A stretch of DNA of 42,480 nt from DASRDU01 sp035560235 (lineage in GTDB: Bacteria > Acidobacteriota > Blastocatellia > RBC074), in NCBI GenBank assembly GCA_035560235.1, contig DATMAG010000038.1:1-42480 (forward strand), read 5' to 3'. Numbering within the stretch: position 1 is the stretch's first letter; the number at the start of each line of letters is the position of its first letter. The position numbers were made by a program, and so were the translations under genes. Positions 23,510-31,496 of this stretch are shown here, one piece after another. A model generated the notes under the pieces. It made no database searches and had not been told where the DNA came from. It was given only the letters and a program-made list of their open reading frames with translations.

Positions 23510-23602
23510 CGTTCACCTTTCAGTGTTTGAGTTGTTCACCTGAGCCTGTCACGGCTCGCCCCGGCGCATTCAGTGAGTGCGGATGCGGCTCGGCTGGCGC
23601 GC

Positions 23603-24388
23603 TCAAAATCCAAAAACCTTCATCGCCCGCAGTCTGGCCTCGGCCAGCGCGAGCTGCGGCGCAATCGTCACGACCGGCGCGGCCTCAGCCGGTTCACTGC
23701 TCTTTTCCTTGTCGTCATCAGTCATCGCTTTCTCTTCGCACAGCGCGCCAAGTTCCTTTGCGTGGTCGTGGATCTGCTGCAGCATTTTCAGATCCTGCGC
23801 GCTGTTGCGACGGCCTTCCTTCAGTTCCGCAAGCAGCGATCTCAGGGTGTCAGCGACAGCCTCGACCGGCAAAGACCTGACTGCCGCAGTCGCGGGATTG
23901 GCTCCCCACAACACATCCGAAGTCTCGTAGAGCTTCACCTCGCGCACAATGCGCGTCTCCTGCTTTCTGCCCGCCGCGTCCATCTCTTCGGAGTAATCAG
24001 CCTTGACCGTCTCGAAGGCGAAGCTCATTTCATTGATGGCGTTCTTGCCGAGCGCCTCAAAGACCCACTCGGCCAGGTCGTTGCTGAGGTATTCGCGCGT
24101 GACCTCCGCGCCGCCGGTCGCATCGGGCGCATACTGCAGGACTGTTTCGGGCAGTTCGTCGCGGCTGAGTTGTCTGAGCGATCTGACTGTGGCGATGGGC
24201 GGGCTGGTGAAGTCGTGGTTCCAGAGATGCCTGATGCGTCCGGCCTGCTCGCTGATGGTTTTCGTCATACAGCCGGGCATCAATCGGTCGCCGTACTGAT
24301 CGCGGTTGCCGAAGACGGCAAAAACGCCCGTCACCGCGCGGCCCTCGATGGATTTGACTGCGAATGGAAAGCTCTTGAATTCCTTCAT
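23603..24388 (-). CDS. HK97-type prohead protease (S78)
   Basis: 261 residues from the ATG at 24388 (AGGTGA ribosome site); an in-frame GTG nine bases upstream is less likely. The protease domain covers about 1-165: 'GVFAVFGNRDQYGDRLMPG', then LWNHD with the catalytic His, then EMSFAFE with the catalytic Ser, then ETSDVLWGANPAT, all S78 signatures. The C-terminal ~90 residues are helical and charged, possibly a scaffold-like extension. It cleaves the capsid delta domain during head maturation. In most HK97-type phages the portal gene lies directly upstream; here it is about 3 kb away because of the inserted accessory island. Confidence 0.9.
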   Translation of the reverse strand: MKEFKSFPFAVKSIEGRAVTGVFAVFGNRDQYGDRLMPGCMTKTISEQAGRIRHLWNHDFTSPPIATVRSLRQLSRDELPETVLQYAPDATGGAEVTREYLSNDLAEWVFEALGKNAINEMSFAFETVKADYSEEMDAAGRKQETRIVREVKLYETSDVLWGANPATAAVRSLPVEAVADTLRSLLAELKEGRRNSAQDLKMLQQIHDHAKELGALCEEKAMTDDDKEKSSEPAEAAPVVTIAPQLALAEARLRAMKVFGF

Positions 24389-24421
24389 CACCGTCACCTG
24401 TTACCTGATCCCGGCAAAACC

Positions 24422-24456
24422 GGCGGCGCGCCGTTCCTCACTTTCGGCGCGCCGCC
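24422..24456. terminator. Perfect 12-bp inverted repeat in the gap upstream of the protease
   Basis: GGCGGCGCGCCG (24422-24433) and CGGCGCGCCGCC (24445-24456) with an 11-base loop. On the minus strand GGTTTTG follows, so it may terminate transcripts entering from the accessory island. The 256-bp gap 24389-24644 otherwise shows no convincing gene. Confidence 0.45.
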
Positions 24457-24644
24457 TTTGGAGGAGGTCACCCCTGTAGACAACCTGAAACTTAGCACAG
24501 CGAAATTTTTGTTGCAGGCAGGCTTGACGACAGCCTGGCAGATAGCCGAATATCCGCGCACGTCGCAGCGCAGCTTTAACTCTTAACTCAGCCCGAAGTT
24601 CTTCTTCGGCCATTTGCTCACTCAAAAACTACAGGAGGTTGATG

Positions 24645-25190
24645 ATGAGGAAGATTCTCTTTGCCTGCTTGCTGGTGTGCGTGTGTTCGGTGTCTGTGAT
24701 GGCTCAGGAGCAGTCCAGGTATCTGACGCGAGTGCAGGTCGTCGGCTTTAACTGGAAAGGTCTTGAAGGTGGCCCGCATTATATTTTCAACAATGAAACC
24801 AACATGGATCTCGTAGCAGGCGTTCTGACTGCTGATCGGGAATTAGTCTTTGACCGGGCCGGAAATGCGGCCCCGCTCCGGCTGACCGGCTTCATTCTTC
24901 CTCTTTTTGAGTACCAGGATGAGGTTGTCTTTTATGTTCGGATCAGAGGTCAGCTTTTTGGTTCGGCGTTTGAATTGCGCCTGAGCAGACTGCCTGACGG
25001 AAAAAAGGAAATGGTCGCAGTGCAGCCTTATGGTGAGACGACTGTGACGCGTAACGGCAGGCAGTACAGGCTGAAGCTGACCGGTTCGCCTGTTAAAGAC
25101 CGATTGTTTGATCTGACTGTCGAGCTTCAGGATGATACTGCTGGAAGCAGAGGCGTCCAGCGGAGGACTCTGAACAGAGTCCTCCGTTAA
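24645..25190 (+). CDS. Secreted protein of unknown function, accessory (moron) gene
   Basis: 181 residues from the ATG at 24645, six bases after AGGAGG. MRKILFACLLVCVCSVSVMA-QEQ is a clear signal peptide (cleavage about residue 20-21). The mature part is predicted beta-rich: HYIFNNETNMDLVAGVL, PLFEYQDEVVFYVRIRGQLF, YGETTVTRNGRQYRLKLTG. I do not recognise the family. It runs against the head operon, has its own ribosome site and ends in a hairpin, all features of a moron expressed from the prophage. The base composition looks less GC-rich than the structural genes, consistent with recent acquisition. A surface or periplasmic role in the lysogen is plausible but unproven. Confidence 0.7.
   Translation: MRKILFACLLVCVCSVSVMAQEQSRYLTRVQVVGFNWKGLEGGPHYIFNNETNMDLVAGVLTADRELVFDRAGNAAPLRLTGFILPLFEYQDEVVFYVRIRGQLFGSAFELRLSRLPDGKKEMVAVQPYGETTVTRNGRQYRLKLTGSPVKDRLFDLTVELQDDTAGSRGVQRRTLNRVLR
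25161..25186 (+). terminator. Hairpin within the last codons of the secreted-protein gene
   Basis: CGGAGGACTCT-GAAC-AGAGTCCTCCG, a perfect 11-bp stem ending four bases before the stop codon ends, followed by TTAAT. As in the integrase, a terminator-like structure is folded into the coding 3' end. Confidence 0.45.
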
Positions 25191-25195
25191 TCCAT

Positions 25196-25234
25196 CAGAT
25201 GGAAGGGCGGGAATCATTCCCGCCCTTCCATCTG
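25196..25234. terminator. Bidirectional terminator between convergent genes
   Basis: A perfect 19-bp inverted repeat (25196-25214 and 25216-25234) with a core GGAAGGGCGGGAAT, placed exactly between the convergent genes ending at 25190 and 25244. There is no long T run, so efficiency is uncertain. Confidence 0.65.
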
Positions 25235-25243
25235 AACAACAGG

Positions 25244-26383
25244 TCACTGAAATTTCACTGTTACCGGGTTTGGATTGGCATCTGCAATTCCATCAACGAT
25301 CAAGTCAATTCCGACCTCGCCAAGCCCCACACACTGACTTCTGATCAGGCGCACGTTCAACTGATCCTGACCAACAAATCCGCCCTGCGGCCCGCCATAC
25401 TCAACCACGCCGCGCCCTGTTACTCCCCCGAGCTTGAAGACGAAGTTGGAGTAATCGGGAGGGTTCGCGTTCTCGTTGGCGTGATGCCGCCAGCCAGTGC
25501 CGTAAAGGACAAGATAAAGTTCTACATCGTCTGCCTGCCACGCAATCGGGATCAGTTGCTGGCTGGAATCGACCAGAGGCTCGTAAATTTGCGCCCCGCT
25601 TGTCTTGACACGCAGCAGATGCCCGGCCACAGGCCCGGAGCCGTAAGCGTTGGCCGTAAAAATCGCGGGCAAAACATCCACGATTTCAACAGGAGCGCTG
25701 CTGTACTTGTTCAGCGGATTATTTATATCAATCGATTCGTTGTAAAAGTCACCGCTGCCGTGATTTGCGACACTGGCCAGGGCGTTAATCTGATTCGCGC
25801 TGACATACAGCATCCTTGCATTGGACGAGTAAGGCGAACTGCTATCCCGAAAGATGACATAAATGTCGTTGCCAAGCGTCTCACTGATTTGTTGTGTCGT
25901 CTGCGCGATGGCTGGCGTCGTCAGACGGGAGATTCCAGCGCCAAAAATGCTGATCAGCGAATCTCGCGCGACCTTACCAGCCGGGGTATAGCTGGCCGAA
26001 TTGACCACCGTCGCCGTCGCATCCTGCCGGAGCAGATAGGTTTTTGTGGTTGCCCCGGTGATGCTGAGCGTTACCTGACGCTGGTCGTATGAAGTGTTCG
26101 TCTGGCATTGAAAAATCAGCCAGATCGTCCCTGAGCCTGTTACTGTGCCCGAGTAGTCCGGCGCAGAAAAGTTCTGCTTCATCTTTACCCAGCTTGAATC
26201 AGAGAGCGTGGCCGTCCAGTTTCCGGAAATGCCGTCAATATAAAGCCCGCCGGAATAACCGAAAAGTCCTCTGCCGCTGGAAAAGAACCTGAACGTTCCA
26301 TCGTAAGTCTGAGCCATTGCCGCCGCGCTCATCGTCAGCGCGAAGAGAAGCACCGCGAACACACTGAATTTTGTGAATCGCAT
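25244..26383 (-). CDS. Secreted BACON-like/TIGR03437-type protein (Acidobacteria-type), accessory gene
   Basis: 379 residues. Signal peptide 1-25 (MRFTKFSVFAVLLFALTMSA...AMAQ). Residues about 27-122 resemble a BACON domain (GLYIDGISGNWTATLSDSSW, then RQVTLSITGATTKTYLLRQD), beta-sandwich modules linked to carbohydrate or mucin binding. Residues about 126-379 match the TIGR03437 pattern, a C-terminal domain abundant in Solibacter and related Acidobacteria: 'VVNSASYTPAGKVARDSLIS', 'ISIFGAGI', 'MLYVSANQINA', 'LPAIFTANAYGSGPVAGH', 'LYGTGWR', 'GGFVGQDQLNVRL'. It probably acts at the cell surface of the lysogen. It sits alone on its strand inside the island, with an AAAGGA ribosome site and a control region shared with the plus-strand genes. 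The family call is strong; the function is unknown. Confidence 0.8.
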   Translation of the reverse strand: MRFTKFSVFAVLLFALTMSAAAMAQTYDGTFRFFSSGRGLFGYSGGLYIDGISGNWTATLSDSSWVKMKQNFSAPDYSGTVTGSGTIWLIFQCQTNTSYDQRQVTLSITGATTKTYLLRQDATATVVNSASYTPAGKVARDSLISIFGAGISRLTTPAIAQTTQQISETLGNDIYVIFRDSSSPYSSNARMLYVSANQINALASVANHGSGDFYNESIDINNPLNKYSSAPVEIVDVLPAIFTANAYGSGPVAGHLLRVKTSGAQIYEPLVDSSQQLIPIAWQADDVELYLVLYGTGWRHHANENANPPDYSNFVFKLGGVTGRGVVEYGGPQGGFVGQDQLNVRLIRSQCVGLGEVGIDLIVDGIADANPNPVTVKFQ

Positions 26384-26494
26384 CCTGAAATCCTTTCACC
26401 TTGAAATGTTGTTGAAATGGCGCGACGCTCGCGCCCGTCTGTCGCGCGGGAATGTAGCTGAGTCCGGAAAGTTTCGCTGGCAGGCTCGGAATGC

Positions 26495-26522
26495 TTGACT
26501 GTAACTATAACCTCGTTATAAT
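26495..26522 (+). promoter_or_regulatory. Near-consensus promoter for the small regulatory genes
   Basis: TTGACT (26495-26500), 16-bp spacer, TATAAT (26517-26522): the best sigma70 match seen in the window. It drives 26574-27379 on the plus strand. The rest of the 190-bp gap 26384-26573 shows no gene. Confidence 0.8.
26506..26520. promoter_or_regulatory. Palindromic operator overlapping the promoter
   Basis: TATAAC-CTC-GTTATA, a perfect 15-bp palindrome that covers the spacer and most of the -10 box. It is ideally placed for repression, most simply by one of the two HTH proteins made from this promoter (autoregulation). A second short inverted repeat (GCCGG...CCGGC) lies at 26530-26547. Confidence 0.6.
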
Positions 26523-26573
26523 TACGCAGGCCGGTTATCAGTCCGGCATTTCACAAACACAGGAGCGGGCGCA

Positions 26574-26741
26574 ATGACCGGACTGGTCGTGTTGCTGATT
26601 CAGATGGTTGATCAGGTGCTTCAGAATCTGGTGCTGATGATCGCTTCAGATCGCAGACAGAATGAGGCTATCCGCGAATTGAGCCGGAAGGTTAATCAAC
26701 TTGAAGCGGAAATCAGGGAACTGAAGAAGAAGATTCCCTGA
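26574..26741 (+). CDS. 55-residue hydrophobic/coiled-coil peptide
   Basis: ATG at 26574 with AGGAGCG upstream; product MTGLVVLLIQMVDQVLQNLV, then a charged helix ending in NQLEAEIRELKKKIP. The first ~24 residues are amphipathic-hydrophobic and could be membrane-associated; the rest has heptad periodicity. It is the first gene of a three-gene plus-strand unit followed by two HTH regulators. Function unknown: possibilities include a small membrane toxin or a membrane tether, neither supported beyond composition. Confidence 0.6.
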   Translation: MTGLVVLLIQMVDQVLQNLVLMIASDRRQNEAIRELSRKVNQLEAEIRELKKKIP

Positions 26742-26770
26742 CTGTCCGCCGCATTGATAAGGAGCGTTCT

Positions 26771-27073
26771 ATGAATGGCAGGGAGATCAGAACCAGGCGT
26801 TTGAAACTGGGGATGACGCAGGCCGAACTTGGCCAGGCGCTCGGCGTCAGCGGCAACGCTGTCGCGCTGTGGGAGCGCGAGGAACGCTCCCCGGAAGCTC
26901 CGCTGATGCTGGAAATGGCGCTTGATTACCTGCTGACGCAGCAGTTGCTCAACCGGGAAGGACGGAAACGGCTGAAGGCCCTGCAGCAGACAAGAGCGGA
27001 ACTCGAAGCCCTGCTCAAAGAGCCGCTAACTGAAGAAAGACCGCGGCAGCGGGTGCGCCGGAAGGAAAGGTAG
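26771..27073 (+). CDS. XRE-family HTH regulator
   Basis: 100 residues. Residues about 5-58 form a classic XRE helix-turn-helix (IRTRRLKLGMTQAELGQALG, then VSGNAVALWEREERSPEAPL). The C-terminal part is a charged helix (REGRKRLKALQQTRAELEAL), possibly for dimerisation. It lies 29 bases after the small peptide gene and 3 bases before the second HTH gene, so all three form one operon. A palindromic operator overlaps the operon promoter, which fits autoregulation by this protein. It is not the main phage repressor, which is better placed at 40177. Confidence 0.8.
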   Translation: MNGREIRTRRLKLGMTQAELGQALGVSGNAVALWEREERSPEAPLMLEMALDYLLTQQLLNREGRKRLKALQQTRAELEALLKEPLTEERPRQRVRRKER

Positions 27074-27076
27074 GAA

Positions 27077-27379
27077 ATGAAGAAGGAACGATTCGCCAGG
27101 CTTCAGAAGTCGCTGGAGCAGGCGCTTGAACACGCGGAAGGCAGACGGCACGACCTGCGCACGACGGTTGTACCAGCGCCGCCGAGAGCGATGAAGCCAG
27201 CAGAAATTATCAGGCTTCGCAGGAGTCAGCACTGCTCTCAGGCTGTCTTCGCGCGACGGCTCAATGTCAGCGTAAAACTGGTGCAGGCGTGGGAGCAGAG
27301 ATTGCGTCAGCCGCGCGGCCCGGCGCTTAAACTGCTGGCAATTGCGAAGAAGCATCCTGAAGTCCTGACAATTTCCTAG
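27077..27379 (+). CDS. NadS/HigA-like HTH protein without an obvious toxin
   Basis: 100 residues. The layout matches NadS-like antitoxin-type regulators: an N-terminal helix (RLQKSLEQALEHAEGRRHDL), then KPAEIIRLRRSQHCSQAVFA, then RLNVSVKLVQAWEQRLRQPR, then GPALKLLAIAKKHPEVL, the characteristic 'WEQ-x-R-x-P-x-GPA-LLL' ending. Members normally accompany a RelE/HigB-type toxin gene; none is found next to it, so it appears orphaned or partnered with the 55-residue peptide. Its TAG stop shares bases with the portal stop on the other strand (27376-27379). Confidence 0.75.
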   Translation: MKKERFARLQKSLEQALEHAEGRRHDLRTTVVPAPPRAMKPAEIIRLRRSQHCSQAVFARRLNVSVKLVQAWEQRLRQPRGPALKLLAIAKKHPEVLTIS

Positions 27380-29481
27380 TCTCTCGCAATCACGATCATA
27401 CAGCGGCAGCGCCAGCGTCCGGCGCAGTCAGGGTTGGGCGCGTCGGGCAGCTTCGCCGGGTCATCGGCTTCCTTCAGGTCGGCTGCCCTGCAAACATCAC
27501 AGGTATTCACGTCGAGGATGGCTGAGTAGATGTAACGGTCGCCGGGCTGCTTCCCGGCCTGAAACTCGTCGGCGCGGCCCTCGGCCACTGCCTGATATGC
27601 CGCGCCCTGAGCGATCTCTTCGACGTAACTCAGCGACTCGTCCTTCAGCAGCGATTCGACCTGTTTAAGCGCGTCGGCCTGCGCCACGTCGCGTAGCAGC
27701 AGCCGCGTCAGATTGCTCACCACTCGCGCCGCGATCTGGTTCGCCAGCGCCGCGAGCGCCAGCCGGGCGATGCGCCGCACGGTATCTCCGAGAGCCTTCC
27801 GTTCACTGTCAGGAACGGAATTGCGTGACTCGGCGGCTGCCGACACGCGCCCGTGCGCATAAGCCGCGCGGATGACCGCTTCGATGCCTGCCTGATGTTC
27901 GCCCGTCGGTTGCGGAGCAATGGCCGCAGCGTCGCGTTTCGCCTGATCGAGCGCCTGCGCGAGCAGGTCGGCGCGGACGGACTTCAGCGCCTCCAGCGCA
28001 GTGCGAGCGCCTGCCTCCTGCGCGTCAGCCACGCGCTTCAGCGCCTTCTCTTCAACCGGCGTCGGCTTGCGGGCGAGCTGCAGCCCTTCCCACTCGTAAG
28101 CCTTCGTCTCGGGTTTTCCGGCTGATTTTCCCTGATTCTGCTTCTGCTGATCGTTTTCACCGTCGCCCTTGCCCTGACCGGTCTTCTGCTGTTCGAGCGC
28201 GACGCGGGCCTGCTCCTGCCGCACAAGCGCCGCAATCTCATCGCCGCCCTCGACCGGCTTCAGGCCCCGCGCGGCCCGCGCCTCGTTCAGGCTGATGATA
28301 CCCGCAGTGAAGTCAGCGCGGCTGCGTGCCGCCACCTTGTCAACGTCCTCCTGCAGCGCCTTCACGCTCGACAGATCGTAAAAGACGCGGTACGCGATGC
28401 CTGCGCGTTCGCCCTCGTACTCGCTCAGAAAGAACTTGTCGAGAAGCTGGCGATAACGCGAAAGTGTGGGCGAAAGCGTGTTCTCCCAGAACTTCTGCTG
28501 CGCCGACTCCTGCCCGCCGCGCTGATTGCCCCAGCGGATCGCATAGAACGCTTCGATGATCTGGCCCGGAACGCCGAGCGCGGCGCAGATCGCCGCCTGC
28601 TCGTGCTGTTTGAGAGAGTCGGACGCCAGCGATTCGAGGTGCCCGCCGATCTGCTGATAATCGGCGTCCTCATCGAGCACCGCGACCCCGCCTTCATTCG
28701 TGCCGCCCTGGCGGTAACGGTTCTGCCATCGCTCCTGAAGGTCTTCGGCCTGCTCTTTATTGAGCTTCCGGTTTTTGACCTTCAGCAGTCCGCTCGGCCC
28801 GCCGTTGCGCGTGTAGCTGTCAACGTACCGCGTCAGGCTCTGATCGAGTCCGACAGCCGCGAGCGCCACATACACGGGCGAGAGGCCGGACATCGCGCTG
28901 CGCTCATCGAAGAACATCGAAGCGATGACATCCTCGCGCCGCAGATTGCGCACCGTGCCGTACTCGCTGACCTGCCAGGATTCGACCTGCGAGAGCGGCA
29001 GATTCCACTCGAAGCCGAGCGGATCGAAGCCCGTCATCCGCCCGTTCTGCCCAATCCCGACCACGCCCCGCACATCGAGCGGGCGCAGGCCGACGAGCGC
29101 GCCTGTGCGGCTGCGGATCTTTTCGATGTACCAGCGGCCCCAGATGTCTTCATCAACGATCAGCGAGGCCAGAAAATCGGCCCACGTCTGCGCCGGGTTC
29201 GGATTGCGCAGCGCCGCAAGCGCAGGATGGCGCGGATCAGGCTGCCACTCGCCGGTTGCGTAACGCTGAATGACCGGCTGCGTGTCCTGCACAGCGAGAG
29301 CTTTGGCGGCAAGGCAGCGAAAGACCAGCTCGTGAGCCAGCGCCTCGCGCACCGGCGGACGCCTGCTGACGAGCCTGCTCGTGCCGCCGGTCGGCCAGTT
29401 GATGAGCGAGAACGACTGGCTGACGTAGCCCTGAATGTCGCCGCTCTTGAAGAAGGAGGGAATGAGATTTTTCCAGTTCAC
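27376..29481 (-). CDS. Portal protein fused to a MuF-type head morphogenesis domain
   Basis: 701 residues from a GTG at 29481. Residues about 1-410 are an HK97-type portal (LAHELVFRCLAAKALAVQDT, NPNPAQTWADFLASLIVDED, GLSPVYVALAAVGLDQSLTR, and the wing/stem helices). A Gln/Lys-rich linker (about 425-455) leads to a helical domain and a MuF-like end: YSAILDVNTCDVCRAADLKE, then DCAGRWRCRCMIVIARD, with the Cys cluster typical of SPP1 gp7/MuF C-termini. The portal forms the DNA entry ring; MuF proteins are minor head proteins often ejected with the DNA. In most phages these are two genes, so this is a natural fusion (or read as one polyprotein cut by the protease). Confidence 0.88.
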   Translation of the reverse strand: MNWKNLIPSFFKSGDIQGYVSQSFSLINWPTGGTSRLVSRRPPVREALAHELVFRCLAAKALAVQDTQPVIQRYATGEWQPDPRHPALAALRNPNPAQTWADFLASLIVDEDIWGRWYIEKIRSRTGALVGLRPLDVRGVVGIGQNGRMTGFDPLGFEWNLPLSQVESWQVSEYGTVRNLRREDVIASMFFDERSAMSGLSPVYVALAAVGLDQSLTRYVDSYTRNGGPSGLLKVKNRKLNKEQAEDLQERWQNRYRQGGTNEGGVAVLDEDADYQQIGGHLESLASDSLKQHEQAAICAALGVPGQIIEAFYAIRWGNQRGGQESAQQKFWENTLSPTLSRYRQLLDKFFLSEYEGERAGIAYRVFYDLSSVKALQEDVDKVAARSRADFTAGIISLNEARAARGLKPVEGGDEIAALVRQEQARVALEQQKTGQGKGDGENDQQKQNQGKSAGKPETKAYEWEGLQLARKPTPVEEKALKRVADAQEAGARTALEALKSVRADLLAQALDQAKRDAAAIAPQPTGEHQAGIEAVIRAAYAHGRVSAAAESRNSVPDSERKALGDTVRRIARLALAALANQIAARVVSNLTRLLLRDVAQADALKQVESLLKDESLSYVEEIAQGAAYQAVAEGRADEFQAGKQPGDRYIYSAILDVNTCDVCRAADLKEADDPAKLPDAPNPDCAGRWRCRCMIVIARD

Positions 29482-29487
29482 CTGTCA

Positions 29488-29525
29488 CCGTCACCTTTCA
29501 CCACTGACTACTGACCACTGACCAC
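29488..29525 (-). repeat. Heptamer tandem repeat upstream of the portal gene
   Basis: On the minus strand the gap between terminase and portal reads GGTCAGT GGTCAGT AGTCAGT and continues GGTGAAA GGTGACG, a run of 7-base units. Such heptamer tandem repeats are known from several bacterial groups, including cyanobacteria. The last units double as the portal ribosome-binding region. Confidence 0.6.
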
Positions 29526-29551
29526 AGCAGGATGCCGGATTCGATCACCAT

Positions 29552-30958
29552 TCAGACGAAAACGCCGATCCCGCCGCTAACCAGTTCATCGAAGGCGCCG
29601 CTGGTTGCGTCCATAATATCGTCGTGCGGGCCGTCCGGGATTGCGTGCATATGATTCAGGAAAGCATCATTCCAGGCGGCCCGCTTCAGCCTGATATTTC
29701 TGACCTGACACTGTGTTGCCAGAGGTCTGGCGCGTTCCAGCTTGTCGCCACGCGCGGGCACGCCGACAGCGTCAATGCCCGCAAGCTTTGTCGTCAGCCG
29801 CCAGGCCTCACGCCTGCCTGCTGATCCCGGCTCGACTTCCCAGCGTGCCCGATAAGGAAGGCCCAGTTTGTCGGCCAGCGCCTTATCACTTCGCACAGTG
29901 GAATCGAAGAGAGTTTCCACATCCGCCGGGCCAAGCTGGCGCGCAATCACATCAAGCACGAAGTATTGCTGGTCAGAGGTCGCAAGCATCAGAACGCCCG
30001 CCGTGAAGTCGGGATCGTCCTTCTTCAGTTCCTTCTGCGTCGCGGCGAAATCGAAGAACCGGCACAACACTCCGCCCTTGTAAGGGATATTGATCTCATC
30101 AACGATGTCGAACCATTCGCGGTTGAAGACCTTTCCTGCAGCGGGTCGGATCTTCCAGTTGCCGCCCAGAAATCGCTCGCGCTCAACCAGAGGCATACCT
30201 TTAAGACCGGCCAGGTAACCAGGGTTCTGCCTGAGCAGGATCTGATTGTCATAAACCAGCGAGCGGATAAAGGTCAGACTCATTGGCTGGCAATCCGGGC
30301 CGAACTGTTCGAGCAGTTGCTGTTTGTGATCAGCCCAGAGGATTTCGTTATTGAGTCGCACAAACCAGCGAATTACGCCGCAGCGTTCGGGAATTGCGTA
30401 ACCTGTCTCCTGATCAATCCACCAGGCGATGAGTTTCGCTACGAAGGAGTCAGGGTCAGGATTGCAGCCCGCGCGAATGTAGGGCGTCTTCACGCCGCAG
30501 GTCGTTCTGTTGCGCGACGGCATAAACCAGAACATCTCTTCCTCGAATGTGGTCAACTCGTCGAACTCGATCAGGGCGATCTGCGCTGACTGCCATTCTG
30601 TCAGGTCGTTCCTGTGCTGGATCGCAGCGAACTTTATCTTCGCTTTGCTGGGGAAGCGGTATTCAAGCTCTGACTGATTTGGTTCGCCAAAGAAAGGGGC
30701 GTGCGGATAAATCTTTCCGGCCTCATCCCAGATACCGCCGGGCTTCGTGATTTCAGGCCTTGTTCGGCGAAAGATGACAGCCGTAAAGCCCGGAACGTGG
30801 ACGTTGCGGAGAGCCTCAAGCAGAAGAGCTACAGACTTGCCGCCGCCAGCACCGCCGCCATAGATAACAATGTCAGCCTGCGACTGCAGGAAGGCAGTTT
30901 GCGGGCCGGGCTGCGGGCTGTAATCAATCACCTGTCTCTGCGCCATCGCCATCACCAT
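29552..30958 (-). CDS. terL: Terminase large subunit
   Basis: 468 residues. ATPase domain: Walker A GGGAGGGKS (about 34-42), Walker B IALIEFDE (about 127-134) with the catalytic Glu. Nuclease domain: acidic residues in FFDFAATQ and in the terminal DGPHDDIMDATSGAF motif, the usual RNase H-like metal site. It pumps DNA into the prohead and cuts concatemers at the start and end of packaging. The start overlaps the small subunit gene by 35 bases; three closely spaced ATGs (30958, 30952, 30946) are possible. The portal follows after a heptamer repeat, keeping the normal packaging order. Confidence 0.93.
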   Translation of the reverse strand: MVMAMAQRQVIDYSPQPGPQTAFLQSQADIVIYGGGAGGGKSVALLLEALRNVHVPGFTAVIFRRTRPEITKPGGIWDEAGKIYPHAPFFGEPNQSELEYRFPSKAKIKFAAIQHRNDLTEWQSAQIALIEFDELTTFEEEMFWFMPSRNRTTCGVKTPYIRAGCNPDPDSFVAKLIAWWIDQETGYAIPERCGVIRWFVRLNNEILWADHKQQLLEQFGPDCQPMSLTFIRSLVYDNQILLRQNPGYLAGLKGMPLVERERFLGGNWKIRPAAGKVFNREWFDIVDEINIPYKGGVLCRFFDFAATQKELKKDDPDFTAGVLMLATSDQQYFVLDVIARQLGPADVETLFDSTVRSDKALADKLGLPYRARWEVEPGSAGRREAWRLTTKLAGIDAVGVPARGDKLERARPLATQCQVRNIRLKRAAWNDAFLNHMHAIPDGPHDDIMDATSGAFDELVSGGIGVFV

Positions 30959-31496
30959 CCGGGCTACTAATTCCGACAGTGCGTCCGTTGTCGGGCATCA
31001 CTATTGTTACCAGCGGGCCGCTGCCGCTGATACTGGTTTCCTGTTTCTCGACCCACTGGCCGAGTTCCTGCGCCGCCTGCTTCTCGTGTTCGCGCAGTTC
31101 GCGCACCAGCGCCGCGTCGAAGCGGTACACCTCGCGGTCGGCGTACTTGCCTTTCAGGTCGCGCACCAGCAGGCCGGTTTCGCCGCCGGGCACGTCGGCC
31201 ATCTCGCGGGCGCGGGCTTCGATCAGCCTGCACATCCGGTCAATCCTGTCCTGCAGGTTGATCAGCCGGTTCTGCTTTCGCAGCACGCCCTCAGCGCGCA
31301 GCTTTTCAGCCGTCGCTGCGGCGATCTCGTTCACCCGTTCGCGGAACTCAGGGACGTTCTTCCAGCGCGCAAGCTGACGCTTGGTGATGCCGACCTCATC
31401 AGCGACCTGCTGATCGGTCTTGTCGCCAGCCGCAATCAGTTCCACCGCCCTGAGCCGCTCAGGAGTCCACCATTTTTCAATGACATTTACTGACAT
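30924..31496 (-). CDS. terS: Terminase small subunit (HTH type)
   Basis: 190 residues from the ATG at 31496, whose bases overlap the stop of the upstream gene (ATGA). The N-terminal helix-turn-helix (RLRAVELIAAGDKTDQQVAD, EVGITKRQLARWKNVPEFRE) matches the phBC6A51-type small terminase HTH, followed by long helices for oligomerisation (EKLRAEGVLRKQNRLINLQD) and a Gly/Asp-rich tail. It recognises the packaging start on phage DNA and stimulates the large subunit. Confidence 0.82.
   Translation of the reverse strand: MSVNVIEKWWTPERLRAVELIAAGDKTDQQVADEVGITKRQLARWKNVPEFRERVNEIAAATAEKLRAEGVLRKQNRLINLQDRIDRMCRLIEARAREMADVPGGETGLLVRDLKGKYADREVYRFDAALVRELREHEKQAAQELGQWVEKQETSISGSGPLVTIVMPDNGRTVGISSPDGDGDGAETGD

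Noticed and set aside
24401..24613. Possible 70-residue minus-strand gene (MAEEELRAELRVKAALRRAR)
   Set aside because: No ribosome site, spans the perfect inverted repeat at 24422-24456, and Arg-rich composition; I treat it as a leader/gap sequence.
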